NCBI RefSeq assembly: GCF_004126535.1
Contig: NZ_PPCV01000004.1
Coordinates: 124,001-188,000 of the forward strand
Length of the DNA stretch: 64,000 bases
Source: Propioniciclava flava
GTDB taxonomy: Bacteria; Actinomycetota; Actinomycetes; Propionibacteriales; Propionibacteriaceae
Direction of reading: 5' to 3'
Shown piece after piece: positions 25,609 to 34,023 of this stretch (positions are counted from its first letter, which is position 1; each line of letters begins with the position of its first letter). The position numbers and the translations under genes are program-made. Below the pieces are notes generated by a model, which worked only from the letters and a program-made list of their open reading frames with translations, searched no databases and was not told where the DNA came from.

Positions 25609-26517
25609 ATGACCGCACCCCGCCGTCGCGGACGCGCCCACGAGGTTCGTGCGGCACTGCCCTGGCTGGTGCCCACACTGATCCTCATCGTCGGCGTCGT
25701 GCTCTACCCCGCCGTCTTGATGGGGTGGACCGCCACCCGGAAGTACAACGCCTACGGCGTCGAGCGAGGGCCGGCAGGCTGGGACAACTTCGTTGGACCA
25801 GCCGGGGCCCTGACCTTCCCCACCGTCCCCATCCCGCAGATCCTGATCAACACGGTGGTCTGGGTCGTCGTCGTGGTGGCGATCACCGTGGCCTTGTCGT
25901 TGCTGTTGGCACAGTTCCTCAACCAAAAGTTCCGCGGGCGCAAACTGCTGCGTCTGGTCATCATCCTGCCGTGGGCCAGTTCCGTGGTCATGACCGCGAC
26001 CGTCTTCAACTACGGTCTCCAAACCGACGTGGGGCTCTTCAACCGGCTTCTGGTCGACACAGGGATCCTCGAGGCGGCCTACGGGTTCACCAAGAACCCC
26101 ACCTCGGCCTTCTGGGTGGCCGTCTTCGTCGCCATCTACGTCTCCCTGCCCTTCACGACCTACACGATCCTCGCCGGGCTGCAGGCCGTCCCCGAGGACA
26201 TCTTGGAGGCCGCCCACATGGACGGGGCCAATCGCTTCCAGCGGTACACGCGCATCGTGTTGCCGATGCTGCGTCCCGCACTGCTCGTCGCGACCCTGAT
26301 CAACATCATCAACGTGTTCAACTCCCTGCCGATCCTCAAGATCCTCAACGAGACCCCCGGATACAACACAGGGCACACCACGACAACGCTCATCTTCGAA
26401 TACAAGGCGCAATTGGGCCCCGGGGTGGCGAGTGCGCTCTCCCTGGTGAACTTCGCCTTCTGCCTCGTCGTGATCGCGATCTACCTCGCCGCCGTCCAGC
26501 CCACGAAGGAGGTCTGA
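25609..26517 (+). CDS. Sugar ABC transporter permease (MalF type)
   Basis: This is one of two membrane subunits of the carbohydrate importer. The 302-residue protein has six predicted helices and the ATPase-contacting EAA loop EAAHMDGANRFQRYTRIVLP. The N-terminal basic segment and first helix (WLVPTLILIVGVVLYPAVLM) are typical of MalF/UgpA-like proteins. It starts after an AGAAGAGGAG site and is followed 3 bases later by the second permease. No ATP-binding subunit is coded in this cluster, so a shared MsiK-like ATPase elsewhere probably drives it. Confidence 0.92.
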   Translation: MTAPRRRGRAHEVRAALPWLVPTLILIVGVVLYPAVLMGWTATRKYNAYGVERGPAGWDNFVGPAGALTFPTVPIPQILINTVVWVVVVVAITVALSLLLAQFLNQKFRGRKLLRLVIILPWASSVVMTATVFNYGLQTDVGLFNRLLVDTGILEAAYGFTKNPTSAFWVAVFVAIYVSLPFTTYTILAGLQAVPEDILEAAHMDGANRFQRYTRIVLPMLRPALLVATLINIINVFNSLPILKILNETPGYNTGHTTTTLIFEYKAQLGPGVASALSLVNFAFCLVVIAIYLAAVQPTKEV

Positions 26518-26520
26518 CCC

Positions 26521-27375
26521 ATGGCCGCCACACGCCGCCGCGGCGGCATCGACCAGCCGCCGAACCCGATCGGGATCGCGCTGGGAAGCCTGGTCATCGT
26601 CGTGTTCTTCGCGTTTCCCTACGCCTTGATGCTGATCAGTTCGCTCAAGTCGCGCGAAGACATTGCCAAGATCCCCCCGGACTACCTGCCCGCCTCGCCC
26701 CAATGGGACAACTACCTGACCGTCTGGGCGTCGAACGTCGCGCCCGGGGGCGCACTACTGGCCACGACCGTCATCGCGCTGGGGGCCACGCTGCTCGTCT
26801 TGCTGGTCGCCACGCCCGCCGCCTACTACATCGCACGGTTCCGGTTCCCGGGACGCCTTGCCTTCTTGTTCCTCGTGCTGATCACCCAGATGCTCCAGCC
26901 GACGGTGCTGGCCGTGGGCCTCTATCAAGAGTTCAGTTCGTGGCGCGGACCCCTGGTCTGGGTGGCGTTGATCCTCATCAACGCGGCGTTCAACCTCTCC
27001 TTCGCGATTTGGATCATGCAGGCTTTCTTCGCGTCCGTACCGAAAGAGGTGGACGAAGCCGCCCTGATCGATGGCGCCGGACGTCTCCAGACACTGTTTC
27101 GGATCTCACTGCCGCTGGTGTGGCCCGGCATCGTGACGGCGATCGTGTTCGTGTTCGTCAACACGTGGAATGAGTACGCGGCCGCGTTCATCCTGGTCCA
27201 GGACCCCGCGTTGCAGCCGTTGACGGTGGCCATGCCGCGCTTCCTGGGGCTCTACGTGCGTGACTGGCAGTACCTGTTCACGACCGCGATGGTCGCCGTG
27301 GTTCCGGTGATTATCTTGTTCGCCTTCATTGAGCGCCGTCTCATCGGCGGACTGACAGCCGGGGCCGTGAAGTAG
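26521..27375 (+). CDS. Sugar ABC transporter permease (MalG type)
   Basis: This is the second membrane subunit. The 284-residue protein has six predicted helices, the extracellular loop SLKSREDIAKIPPDYLP typical of MalG/UgpE proteins, and the EAA loop EVDEAALIDGAGRLQTLFRI. It begins 3 bases after the partner permease, so they are co-translated. It ends 7 bases from the convergent exonuclease gene, which leaves little room for a terminator. Confidence 0.92.
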   Translation: MAATRRRGGIDQPPNPIGIALGSLVIVVFFAFPYALMLISSLKSREDIAKIPPDYLPASPQWDNYLTVWASNVAPGGALLATTVIALGATLLVLLVATPAAYYIARFRFPGRLAFLFLVLITQMLQPTVLAVGLYQEFSSWRGPLVWVALILINAAFNLSFAIWIMQAFFASVPKEVDEAALIDGAGRLQTLFRISLPLVWPGIVTAIVFVFVNTWNEYAAAFILVQDPALQPLTVAMPRFLGLYVRDWQYLFTTAMVAVVPVIILFAFIERRLIGGLTAGAVK

Positions 27376-27382
27376 CGCGCGC

Positions 27383-29092
27383 TCAGCCGCCGAGGACGAA
27401 CCGCGGTAGGTCGTCCTCGGCGATCGAGCCGTGGAGAGGCCACCCCCACTCGCCGTCCACGTCGATCAGCCGGATGCCTGGTGACTCGAGCCACGACGCG
27501 ATGCGTTCGGTCTCTTCGATCGTCGCGGCAGGCAACCCCGCCACGGGCGCGGTGACCTGTTCGGCCACGGCGGTGGCCTCGCGTGCCGCTGTGACCACAC
27601 TGTCTCCCGGACGGACCCACGCCGCCGCAGCGAGGCGCCCGTAGCGGATGACGTGGGCCTCCCAGCCGCCCACGCTGCGGCGGACGGCCACCAGTTCGGC
27701 ACACTGAGCCAACGCACCGACGCGGCGGGCTCGTGTGGAGGCCCGGACGAAGCCGCGCAGACGACTGGTGAGCCGTTCGGCCTCTTCGAACCGCTCTTGC
27801 GCCATGAGTGCTGCCAGGCGGGTCGCCGGGGCGCGCACGACAGCGCGGACGTCGACGGTCAGGCTGCTGCGCACCGCCTCGACGAGATGGGCGTAATCGA
27901 CGCGAGCAACAGTGCCGTCGCAGGGCGCGGCGCAACTGCCCAGATCGCCCAGCGCGCAACGGCTGCTAGGGGTGCGCTCGGACAGCCGTGCCGTGCACTG
28001 ACGCAACGGAAAGGCGTCGTAGATGGCGGCCATCGCGTCTTCGGCTGCGGCGCGGCGCGAGAAGGGGCCGAAGTAACAGGCGCCGTCGTTGGTGACCTTG
28101 CGTACCACCGACAAACGCGGGAACGGCTCTTGGGTCAGCTTGATCCACTGCTGCCGCTCAGGAAACTTGGAGCGACGGTTGTACCGCGGGGCGTGCGCGG
28201 CGATGAGGCGCAACTCCAAAACTTCGGCCTCCAGCGGCGTGCGGCACGCCGTCGCCTCGACCCCCGTCGCGATGCGGATCATCTCCTCCATGCGCGGACG
28301 CTTCTCCGCTGCGGTGAAGTAACTCCCCACGCGAGAGCGGACATTGACGCTCTTGCCGACATAGAGCACCTGACGACGGATCTCACCATCGCGATCGGGC
28401 AGATCGGCGACGAACTGGTAGACCCCCGGGCCACTGGGCACGTCTTTGGCCCAGGTGCGTTTAGCCCGGCGTTGCGGCGAGACCCCCCGGGTGAACTCCA
28501 GAAGATCCTCCACCGTCGTCACGCCCAGGTTTCCCACGCGTTCCAACAGGCGATGCAGGACCGTCACGGTGGCACGGGCGTCGGTGAGGGCACGGTGATT
28601 GGGGGACTCCTCGACGTGGAAGTGACGCGCGAGGGTCGCCAACTTCACATTGGGCACCTCGTCGCGGGTCAGGACGCCGCGTGCCAGGGCGACGGTGTCC
28701 AAGACGCCGAACCCCGGCCAGCGCACGTCCTGATCGGCGCAGGCACGCTTGAGGAAACCGACGTCGAAACCCGCGTTGTGGGCCACGAGCACCGACCCCC
28801 GCGCGAACTCCAAAAAGGGAGGGATCACCTGATCCACGCGAGGGGCGTCCGCCACCATGGCATCGGTGATGCCGGTGAGCACGGAGATCAGGGGCGGGAT
28901 GTGCCCGTGAGGGTTCACCAGCGTCTGGAACTCGCCCTCGACCGCCCCGCCGCACACCCGGACGGCGCCGATCTCGGTGATGCTCGCCTCAGGACCCGCG
29001 CCCGTCGTCTCCAGATCGACCACCACGAACGGCGTCGTGGCCAGGGACCGGCCCAGATCCTCGAAGCTGGGTTGCAGCGTGGCGGAGTTCAT
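27383..29092 (-). CDS. DEDD exonuclease fused to a UvrC-like GIY-YIG domain
   Basis: This 569-residue protein joins two nuclease modules. Residues about 20-185 are a DnaQ-type 3'-5' exonuclease: DLETTG (D26, E28), AHNAGFDVGFL, and HRALTDARAT. Residues about 220-320 are a GIY-YIG endonuclease like that of UvrC or Cho (SGPGVYQF, then VLYVGKSVNVRSRVGSYF), followed by a UvrC-like region with paired cysteines (SSRCALGDLGSCAAPCDG). It probably acts in DNA repair. The Mycobacterium tuberculosis relative near trpD is Rv2191 (from memory). The ATG at 29092 matches the start of the exonuclease domain, but no good ribosome binding site is seen. Confidence 0.88.
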   Translation of the reverse strand: MNSATLQPSFEDLGRSLATTPFVVVDLETTGAGPEASITEIGAVRVCGGAVEGEFQTLVNPHGHIPPLISVLTGITDAMVADAPRVDQVIPPFLEFARGSVLVAHNAGFDVGFLKRACADQDVRWPGFGVLDTVALARGVLTRDEVPNVKLATLARHFHVEESPNHRALTDARATVTVLHRLLERVGNLGVTTVEDLLEFTRGVSPQRRAKRTWAKDVPSGPGVYQFVADLPDRDGEIRRQVLYVGKSVNVRSRVGSYFTAAEKRPRMEEMIRIATGVEATACRTPLEAEVLELRLIAAHAPRYNRRSKFPERQQWIKLTQEPFPRLSVVRKVTNDGACYFGPFSRRAAAEDAMAAIYDAFPLRQCTARLSERTPSSRCALGDLGSCAAPCDGTVARVDYAHLVEAVRSSLTVDVRAVVRAPATRLAALMAQERFEEAERLTSRLRGFVRASTRARRVGALAQCAELVAVRRSVGGWEAHVIRYGRLAAAAWVRPGDSVVTAAREATAVAEQVTAPVAGLPAATIEETERIASWLESPGIRLIDVDGEWGWPLHGSIAEDDLPRFVLGG

Positions 29093-29191
29093 GATCGGAC
29101 ACGCTAGGCGTCGCCTCCGACACTTCAGTCGAGGGTCGCTGTCCTCCGCCACCACTCGGGCCGAGGACGGCGTTTTGTCGGCGGGCGCTGT

Positions 29192-29197
29192 CAGGGT
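29192..29197 (+). promoter_or_regulatory. Putative -10 element of leaderless Cys4 protein gene
   Basis: CAGGGT lies 6 bases before the ATG at 29204. It differs from the local TAGGGT form only in its first base. Confidence 0.35.
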
Positions 29198-29203
29198 GGG
29201 GCC

Positions 29204-29470
29204 ATGAACACGATGCTCATCGATTGCGTCGGCTGCGCGGCGCGAGGCCCCGCGTGCGACGACTGTGTGGTGTCGGCGCTCCTGGGAGCGCCTGAGCAGG
29301 GGGCCCCTGAGCAGGGGGCCCCTGAGCAGGGGGCCCCTGAGATGGCCGCCTTGGCCGACGACGAGCGAGCCGCGCTCGGCGTCATGGCCGAGGGGGGATT
29401 GCTGCCGCCGTTGCGTCTGGTGGCGCGGGCCGTTCCCGAACGTTCGCAGCGGTGGCGCCGTGGCGCCTGA
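29204..29470 (+). CDS. Small Cys4 protein with internal GAPEQ repeats
   Basis: The 88-residue protein begins with two CxxC pairs, C8/C11 and C18/C21 (IDCVGC, ACDDC), a probable zinc site. It continues VVSALLGAP, a stretch of three GAPEQ units plus GAPE, then DERAALGVMAEGGLLPPLRL. The two ends match a short conserved actinobacterial protein that I recall from this neighbourhood. The repeat insert looks like a local expansion. Function is unknown. It lies divergently from the exonuclease gene, and its -10-like CAGGGT is 6 bases upstream. Confidence 0.7.
   Translation: MNTMLIDCVGCAARGPACDDCVVSALLGAPEQGAPEQGAPEQGAPEMAALADDERAALGVMAEGGLLPPLRLVARAVPERSQRWRRGA
29285..29341. repeat. 15-bp coding minisatellite (GAPEQ codons)
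   Basis: Three units of 15 bases and a partial fourth encode GAPEQ, GAPEQ, GAPEQ, GAPE. Units two to four are identical in DNA (GGGGCCCCTGAGCAG); the first differs by two bases. Confidence 0.9.
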
Positions 29471-29663
29471 GTCAGGTCGGCCGCTTCGTCGCCGCGGTCT
29501 CGGCGGTGGCCTGCTGCCGGCCCCCGATCGACGTGGCAGGCGGCGCCCGCGGCACGGGTGGGGCGGGGCAGGGGCGCGCTAACCGTGCGTCGGGCGTCGG
29601 CACACTGCGCTGGGTGTCGGTGCCTGGGCGTTGCTCGGCGCGGCACGCGGTAGCGTCGGCGGC

Positions 29664-30758
29664 GTGGGAGCGCGGATCGGACGCAGGGCAGCCGTCACGG
29701 CAGCCATGGGCCTCCTCGCGGGGTGTGCGGCGCTTCCGGGGTCGCAGAACACCGCGCCCCAGGCGTGGCCCTCTCCCACCCCTCGCGCACCCGATGCGGA
29801 CCTCCTCCAGCGGTTGGCGACCGACCTGACGGCCGCTGTGCGCGATCACGATGCCGACCGGTTTGTCGCCCTCTTCGCACCACAGGGGCGGGCCGCCGGG
29901 TCGGTCATCGGGCGCAACGCCCTCCACCTGGCCGCCTGGCAGGCCGAGGCGGACGCCGATCACCTCCGCGTCCGAACCCAAGCAGGCGCGCAGACGGGGT
30001 GGGGCAGCGCGACACTGGCTCTCGCAGTCGATCCCGAGGGCCGCATCCTGTGGCTGGGGTCACGCCCGGGCGATCATCCGGTGGTGTGGCTCGACCACCT
30101 CATCGACGTCTCCCACGACGACCCGATCTGGTTGATCGCCGCAGCCTCCCAGGCGTCCATGGCCCCCGTGTGGCTCAGGACGGCGCGGGATGCATCCGAA
30201 CGTCTGACAACCCTGGATTGGAGTGTGTGGCGCCCCCCGAGCGAAGTGGCTGCCCCGTTGACCCTCGAACTCCCCGCTGACCTCGTGGGTTTTGGCGAAC
30301 CGATTGACGTCGGGGCCTACGTCCGGCTGCGTGGCACCGACGACGAGCCGCGCATCGTCGTCAGCCCCGCCGACCGCCCCGGCCTCACGCAGGAGGAACG
30401 CCTCCACCTCCTCACGCACGAGGCCGTCCACGCCCTCACGCGCTCACCGGAATGGGCTGCCCCTGGGTGGGCGGTCGAGGGGCTCGCTGAACAGGTCACC
30501 GAACAGCTCTTCCCGGATCTGGCAGCCGCCCATGCGGCCCTGCTGCCTCGCGCATCCGAGGGGGTCGGCCTTCCCTCCGACGCCGACCTAGCCGCCGGTG
30601 GCCTGCCGGTCTATGCGCTGGCCGCGCGGGCCATCGCGGGGGCACAAGACCGCTGGGGAAGTGCCCAGGTGCAACGGTGGCTCGCCGATTGGCAGGCCCC
30701 CGGACGCCCCTCCGAGGCGGAGTTCACCGACGCGTTGCGCGCGGCACTCCCACAGTGA
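29664..30758 (+). CDS. Putative lipoprotein with HExxH zinc-peptidase motif
   Basis: The 364-residue protein has a short signal with twin arginine-like RR and lipobox LLAGC, a SnoaL-like N-terminal region (DLTAAVRDHDADRFVALFAP), and a C-terminal domain with HEAVH at about 252-256. EGLAEQV lies 16 residues later. HExxH followed by a Glu helix is the gluzincin layout, so a surface zinc peptidase is likely, but no named family is recognised. The GTG at 29664 is chosen because it begins the signal peptide; a TTG at 29631 is possible. The 193 bases between it and the previous gene show no other feature. Confidence 0.65.
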   Translation: MGARIGRRAAVTAAMGLLAGCAALPGSQNTAPQAWPSPTPRAPDADLLQRLATDLTAAVRDHDADRFVALFAPQGRAAGSVIGRNALHLAAWQAEADADHLRVRTQAGAQTGWGSATLALAVDPEGRILWLGSRPGDHPVVWLDHLIDVSHDDPIWLIAAASQASMAPVWLRTARDASERLTTLDWSVWRPPSEVAAPLTLELPADLVGFGEPIDVGAYVRLRGTDDEPRIVVSPADRPGLTQEERLHLLTHEAVHALTRSPEWAAPGWAVEGLAEQVTEQLFPDLAAAHAALLPRASEGVGLPSDADLAAGGLPVYALAARAIAGAQDRWGSAQVQRWLADWQAPGRPSEAEFTDALRAALPQ

Positions 30759-30848
30759 GACACCCCGCCCCGCAGGGACAGGCGACCCGCAACGGCGTCC
30801 TGACGAGCGGGGGCGAGTCCAGCCCCGCGCTGCGGTGGCACCCTCCTG

Positions 30849-30939
30849 GGCAGGCGGCAGGCGGCAGGCGGCAGGCGGCAGGCGGCAGGCGGCAGGCGGC
30901 AGGTGGCAGGTGGCAGGTGGCAGGTGGCAGGTGGCAGGT
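30849..30939. repeat. Heptanucleotide array, 13 units in two blocks
   Basis: Seven copies of GGCAGGC (30849-30897) are followed without a break by six copies of GGCAGGT (30898-30939). The array lies between two convergent genes and ends 3 bases before the stop codon of the hydrolase gene. Confidence 0.95.
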
Positions 30940-30942
30940 GGC

Positions 30943-31701
30943 CTAGGCCTGGATCCTGTCAGCGCTGACGCGCTCGATGAAGGCTGTCGACGCGGCGAAG
31001 ATCGTGTCCGCGTCGTAGTCCATCGTCGCGACGTGGTAGCTGTTGGGCAGCATGATCTCGGTGATGTCATCGCTGGAGACCTGGCGCACCACGATCTCCG
31101 TCGACGAGGCAGGGACGACATGGTCGACCGTCGACCGGAACACGATGATGGGGCACGTGACGAGATCCAGGCACGAGCGCACGTCGGCCCACAAGGCCAA
31201 CAACTCGGCCACGGCGGCCGTCGGGGTGACGTCATAGCCGCCCTCATCGACACCCGGCTTGTGAATGTCGTTGCCGATCGAGTCGACGCGGCGCACGACG
31301 TACTTCAGCACCGGCGCGAGGCGTGCCAGAGGATCCACCGCGCCCAGTGCTGGGTTGATGAGCATCAGCCCCGCCGTCTGAGGGTGCTGTTCGGCCAAGC
31401 GCAACGCCAAAGACCCGCCCATCGAGATGCCCGCGACGAAGACCACCGAGCACCGCTGCGCCAACGCCTGGTATTCGGCGTCGACGCAGTCGTACCAGTC
31501 CTGCCATGACGTCACGCTGAGTTCCTGCCAGGTCGTGCCATGCCCGGGCAGGCGGGGGACGGCGACGGTGAATCCCGCGGCGGCCAGGTGGCGGGCCCAC
31601 TCCACCATCGAGGTGGGCGTCCCGGTAAACCCGTGGCACAAGACGACCCCCACCGGCCCGCCGTCGGCGTGGAAGGGGCGCGCATGCTCGGCGATCGTCA
31701 T
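30943..31701 (-). CDS. Alpha/beta hydrolase (carboxylesterase / monoacylglycerol lipase type)
   Basis: This 252-residue soluble hydrolase has the oxyanion region VVLCHGFTGTPTSM, the nucleophile elbow GISMGGS with S93, an acid in FRSTVDHVVP, and the histidine in NSYHVATMDYD. The pattern is that of Est30-type carboxylesterases and bacterial monoacylglycerol lipases. It is divergent from plsC, so one may release and the other re-esterify fatty acids; that link is inference. Its ATG lies 6 bases after TACGAT with no ribosome binding site, in contrast to plsC, which has both a leader and a strong site. Confidence 0.88.
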   Translation of the reverse strand: MTIAEHARPFHADGGPVGVVLCHGFTGTPTSMVEWARHLAAAGFTVAVPRLPGHGTTWQELSVTSWQDWYDCVDAEYQALAQRCSVVFVAGISMGGSLALRLAEQHPQTAGLMLINPALGAVDPLARLAPVLKYVVRRVDSIGNDIHKPGVDEGGYDVTPTAAVAELLALWADVRSCLDLVTCPIIVFRSTVDHVVPASSTEIVVRQVSSDDITEIMLPNSYHVATMDYDADTIFAASTAFIERVSADRIQA

Positions 31702-31707
31702 GGCGTC

Positions 31708-31713
31708 ATCGTA
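31708..31713 (-). promoter_or_regulatory. Putative -10 element of leaderless hydrolase promoter
   Basis: TACGAT on the minus strand, 6 bases before the ATG at 31701. Confidence 0.45.
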
Positions 31714-31727
31714 GGCGAGGTGACCAC

Positions 31728-31733
31728 TAGGCT
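31728..31733 (+). promoter_or_regulatory. Putative -10 element of plsC promoter
   Basis: TAGGCT, 24 bases before the plsC ATG. An AGGAGG ribosome binding site at 31742-31747 lies between, so this transcript would have a leader. Confidence 0.4.
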
Positions 31734-31757
31734 GACCCGTCAGGAGGTTCGCCTGAC

Positions 31758-32582
31758 ATGAGTTGGTATGGGTTTTTCAAGGTGCCGTTTCGCGCGATGG
31801 TGCGATTCGGCTACGGCGCCCGCGCAGTGGGGGAAGAGAACATCCCCACGACGGGGCCGGTCATCTTGGCAGGCAACCACATCGGTGCCGCCGACACGTT
31901 CGTGATGCCCGCCTTGATCAAGCGGAAAGTCACCTTCCCCGCCAAGGCAGAGATGTTCACCGGACGCGGCGGGCCCATGACCAAGCTGGTGGCCTGGTTC
32001 CTCAAGGCCGTCGGTCAGGTGCCGTTGGACCGCTCCGGCGGGCGGGCGTCCGCCGACGGGCTGGGGCCGATCCTGGACGTGCTCGAACAGGGCGGCGTGG
32101 CGGGCATTTTCCCCGAGGGAACACGGTCTCCTGACGGACGCATGTACAAGGGCAAGACCGGCGTCGCACGCTTGGCCCTGGCTTCGGGCGCCGTCGTGAT
32201 CCCCGTCGCCGTGCGCGATTCGCAGTTCACCGGAAAACGGCTGGGCATTCCGTGGGCCGACCACCCGGTCATCACGTTCGGGCGTCCGCTGGACTTCTCC
32301 GACTACGCATGGGGCGAGAACGATCGGGCCGTCTTGCGGTGGGTGACCGATGAGGTGATGGCAGCGATTCAACAACTCACCGGTCAGGTGTACGTGAACG
32401 CTTACGCCACCTCCGTGAAGTACGGCGGAATGAGCGAGGAGGAGGCGCTGCGCCGCATCGCTTCGCGTCCCGGCGGCGGGCCTGCGCCACTGCCCCCGGC
32501 CCCGCAGGAACCCGCGTCCTTGCCGCCTGCAGCGGAGGACCCTGCCTCCCAGGGGCCTGCAGCGGAGGACGCCGCGTCCTGA
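31758..32582 (+). CDS. plsC: 1-acyl-sn-glycerol-3-phosphate acyltransferase
   Basis: PlsC adds the second acyl chain to make phosphatidic acid at the membrane. The 274-residue protein has the acceptor motif H41 and D46 in NHIGAADTF, the FPEGTRS glycerol-phosphate site at 118-124, and a third block GVARLALASGAVVIPVAV. The last 40 residues are a Pro/Ala-rich repeat tail (EPASLPPAAEDPASQGPAAE) with tandem PAAED units. It has a clear AGGAGG site. The Mycobacterium tuberculosis homologue Rv2182c sits in the same order relative to aroG (from memory). Confidence 0.94.
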   Translation: MSWYGFFKVPFRAMVRFGYGARAVGEENIPTTGPVILAGNHIGAADTFVMPALIKRKVTFPAKAEMFTGRGGPMTKLVAWFLKAVGQVPLDRSGGRASADGLGPILDVLEQGGVAGIFPEGTRSPDGRMYKGKTGVARLALASGAVVIPVAVRDSQFTGKRLGIPWADHPVITFGRPLDFSDYAWGENDRAVLRWVTDEVMAAIQQLTGQVYVNAYATSVKYGGMSEEEALRRIASRPGGGPAPLPPAPQEPASLPPAAEDPASQGPAAEDAAS

Positions 32583-32619
32583 CCGGCGGCATGTGAACGG
32601 AGTTCGCTACCGGGTCGCG

Positions 32620-32625
32620 TATCCT
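32620..32625 (+). promoter_or_regulatory. Putative -10 element of leaderless aroG promoter
   Basis: TATCCT lies 6 bases before the GTG at 32632. This also helps to choose that start over the GTG at 32593. Confidence 0.45.
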
Positions 32626-32631
32626 GTGCCG

Positions 32632-34023
32632 GTGCCAACCACCATTCCCACACTGACGGATCTGCATGCCCACGGAGCGGCCCAGCAGCCGAACTATCCC
32701 GATGCGCGTGCCGTCGAGGAGGTCGTCGCCGAGTTGCGGCAGCGTCCGCCGCTGGTGTTCGCGGGGGAGGCCGACGAACTGAAGGCCCGGCTGGCCGACG
32801 TGGCGGGAGGCCGCGCGTTCCTGCTGCAAGCGGGCGACTGCGCGGAGACCTTCGGCAACGTCACGGCAGCCAACATTCGCAACTCGCTGCGCGTCCAGCT
32901 CTCGATGGCGGTCGTGCTGCAATACGCGGCCCAGGTGCCGGTGGTGAAGGTCGGACGCATCGCAGGCCAGTACGCCAAGCCGCGCAGCAACGACCTGGAG
33001 ACCCGCGACGGCGTGACGCTGCCCAGCTACCGCGGCGACGCGGTGAATGGGCTCGACTTCACCCCCGAGGCGCGCGTCCATGAGCCACGCCGCCTCCTGG
33101 ACGTCTACAACAGTTCGGCGGCCACACTGAACCTGGTCCGTGCCTTCGTCAACGGTGGCTTCGCGGACCTGCGCACCGTCCATAGCTGGAACAGCGATTT
33201 CGTGCGCAGCAGCAACGTCGAGGAGAAGTACACCCAGCTCAGCGACGAGATCGAGCGGGCCATGGCCTTCATGGTCGCGTGCGGCGTCAGCGACGATTCG
33301 CTGCGCCGGGTCGGCTACTGGGCCTCGCATGAAGCGCTGCTGATGGAGTACGAGCACGCCATGGCGCGCATCGACTCGCGCACGGGAAACCCGTATGGCA
33401 CGTCCGGCCACCTGCTGTGGGTGGGCGAACGGACGCGTCAACTCGACGGCGCGCACGTTGAGCTCCTGGCCAGTCTGCGCAACCCGATCGGCATCAAGAT
33501 GGGGCCCTCCACGACGCCGGACGATGCGCGCGCGCTGGTGGAGCGCCTCGACCCGAATGCCGAACCCGGACGCCTGACCGTCATCACCCGCATGGGTGCC
33601 GGCAAGGTTCGCGACGCGTTGCCGCCGCTCATCGAGGCGGTCGAGTCCACCGGTCGCAAGGTGGCGTGGGTGTGCGATCCGATGCACGGCAACACGTACT
33701 CCACCGAGCGGGGCTACAAGACGCGCGCCTTCCCGGTGATCTGGGACGAGGTGGACGGCTTCTTCGACGTCCACGCCGACCTGGGCACCTGGCCTGGCGG
33801 GGTCCACATCGAGCTGACCGGCAACAACGTGACCGAATGCGTCGGCGGCGTCCACGAACTGGACGAGGCCGACCTGGCCACACGGTACGAGACGGCGTGC
33901 GATCCGCGCCTGAACCGGGAGCAGGGCATCGAATTGGCGTTCTACCTGGCTGAGCGGCTCCGCGAGGACATCGTCCGCCGGGGCACGAACCCGGTTCAGG
34001 AGTTCGAGCCGCGCGAGCTGTGA
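32632..34023 (+). CDS. aroG: 3-deoxy-7-phosphoheptulonate synthase, class II
   Basis: This enzyme condenses phosphoenolpyruvate and erythrose 4-phosphate, the first step to aromatic amino acids. With the start at 32632 it has 463 residues, close to the usual 460 of the plant-like class II form. Family blocks include LLQAGDCAETF with the metal-binding cysteine, the KPRSNDLETRDGVTLPSYRGD region, VGERTRQLDGAHVEL, and WVCDPMHGNTY. Class II enzymes in actinobacteria take allosteric feedback from aromatic amino acids and partner with chorismate mutase. Its stop overlaps the threonine aldolase ATG (TGATG). Confidence 0.96.
   Translation: MPTTIPTLTDLHAHGAAQQPNYPDARAVEEVVAELRQRPPLVFAGEADELKARLADVAGGRAFLLQAGDCAETFGNVTAANIRNSLRVQLSMAVVLQYAAQVPVVKVGRIAGQYAKPRSNDLETRDGVTLPSYRGDAVNGLDFTPEARVHEPRRLLDVYNSSAATLNLVRAFVNGGFADLRTVHSWNSDFVRSSNVEEKYTQLSDEIERAMAFMVACGVSDDSLRRVGYWASHEALLMEYEHAMARIDSRTGNPYGTSGHLLWVGERTRQLDGAHVELLASLRNPIGIKMGPSTTPDDARALVERLDPNAEPGRLTVITRMGAGKVRDALPPLIEAVESTGRKVAWVCDPMHGNTYSTERGYKTRAFPVIWDEVDGFFDVHADLGTWPGGVHIELTGNNVTECVGGVHELDEADLATRYETACDPRLNREQGIELAFYLAERLREDIVRRGTNPVQEFEPREL

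Noticed and set aside
24184-26703. An 839-codon open frame on the minus strand across the sugar importer genes
   Set aside because: It is antisense to three genes with clear motifs. Its translation is low-complexity Gly, Asp and His-rich, as expected for a shadow in GC-rich DNA.
30598-31509. Plus-strand frame reading through the heptamer array as a repeat protein
   Set aside because: It is antisense to the hydrolase with a complete catalytic triad, and has no supporting start signal.
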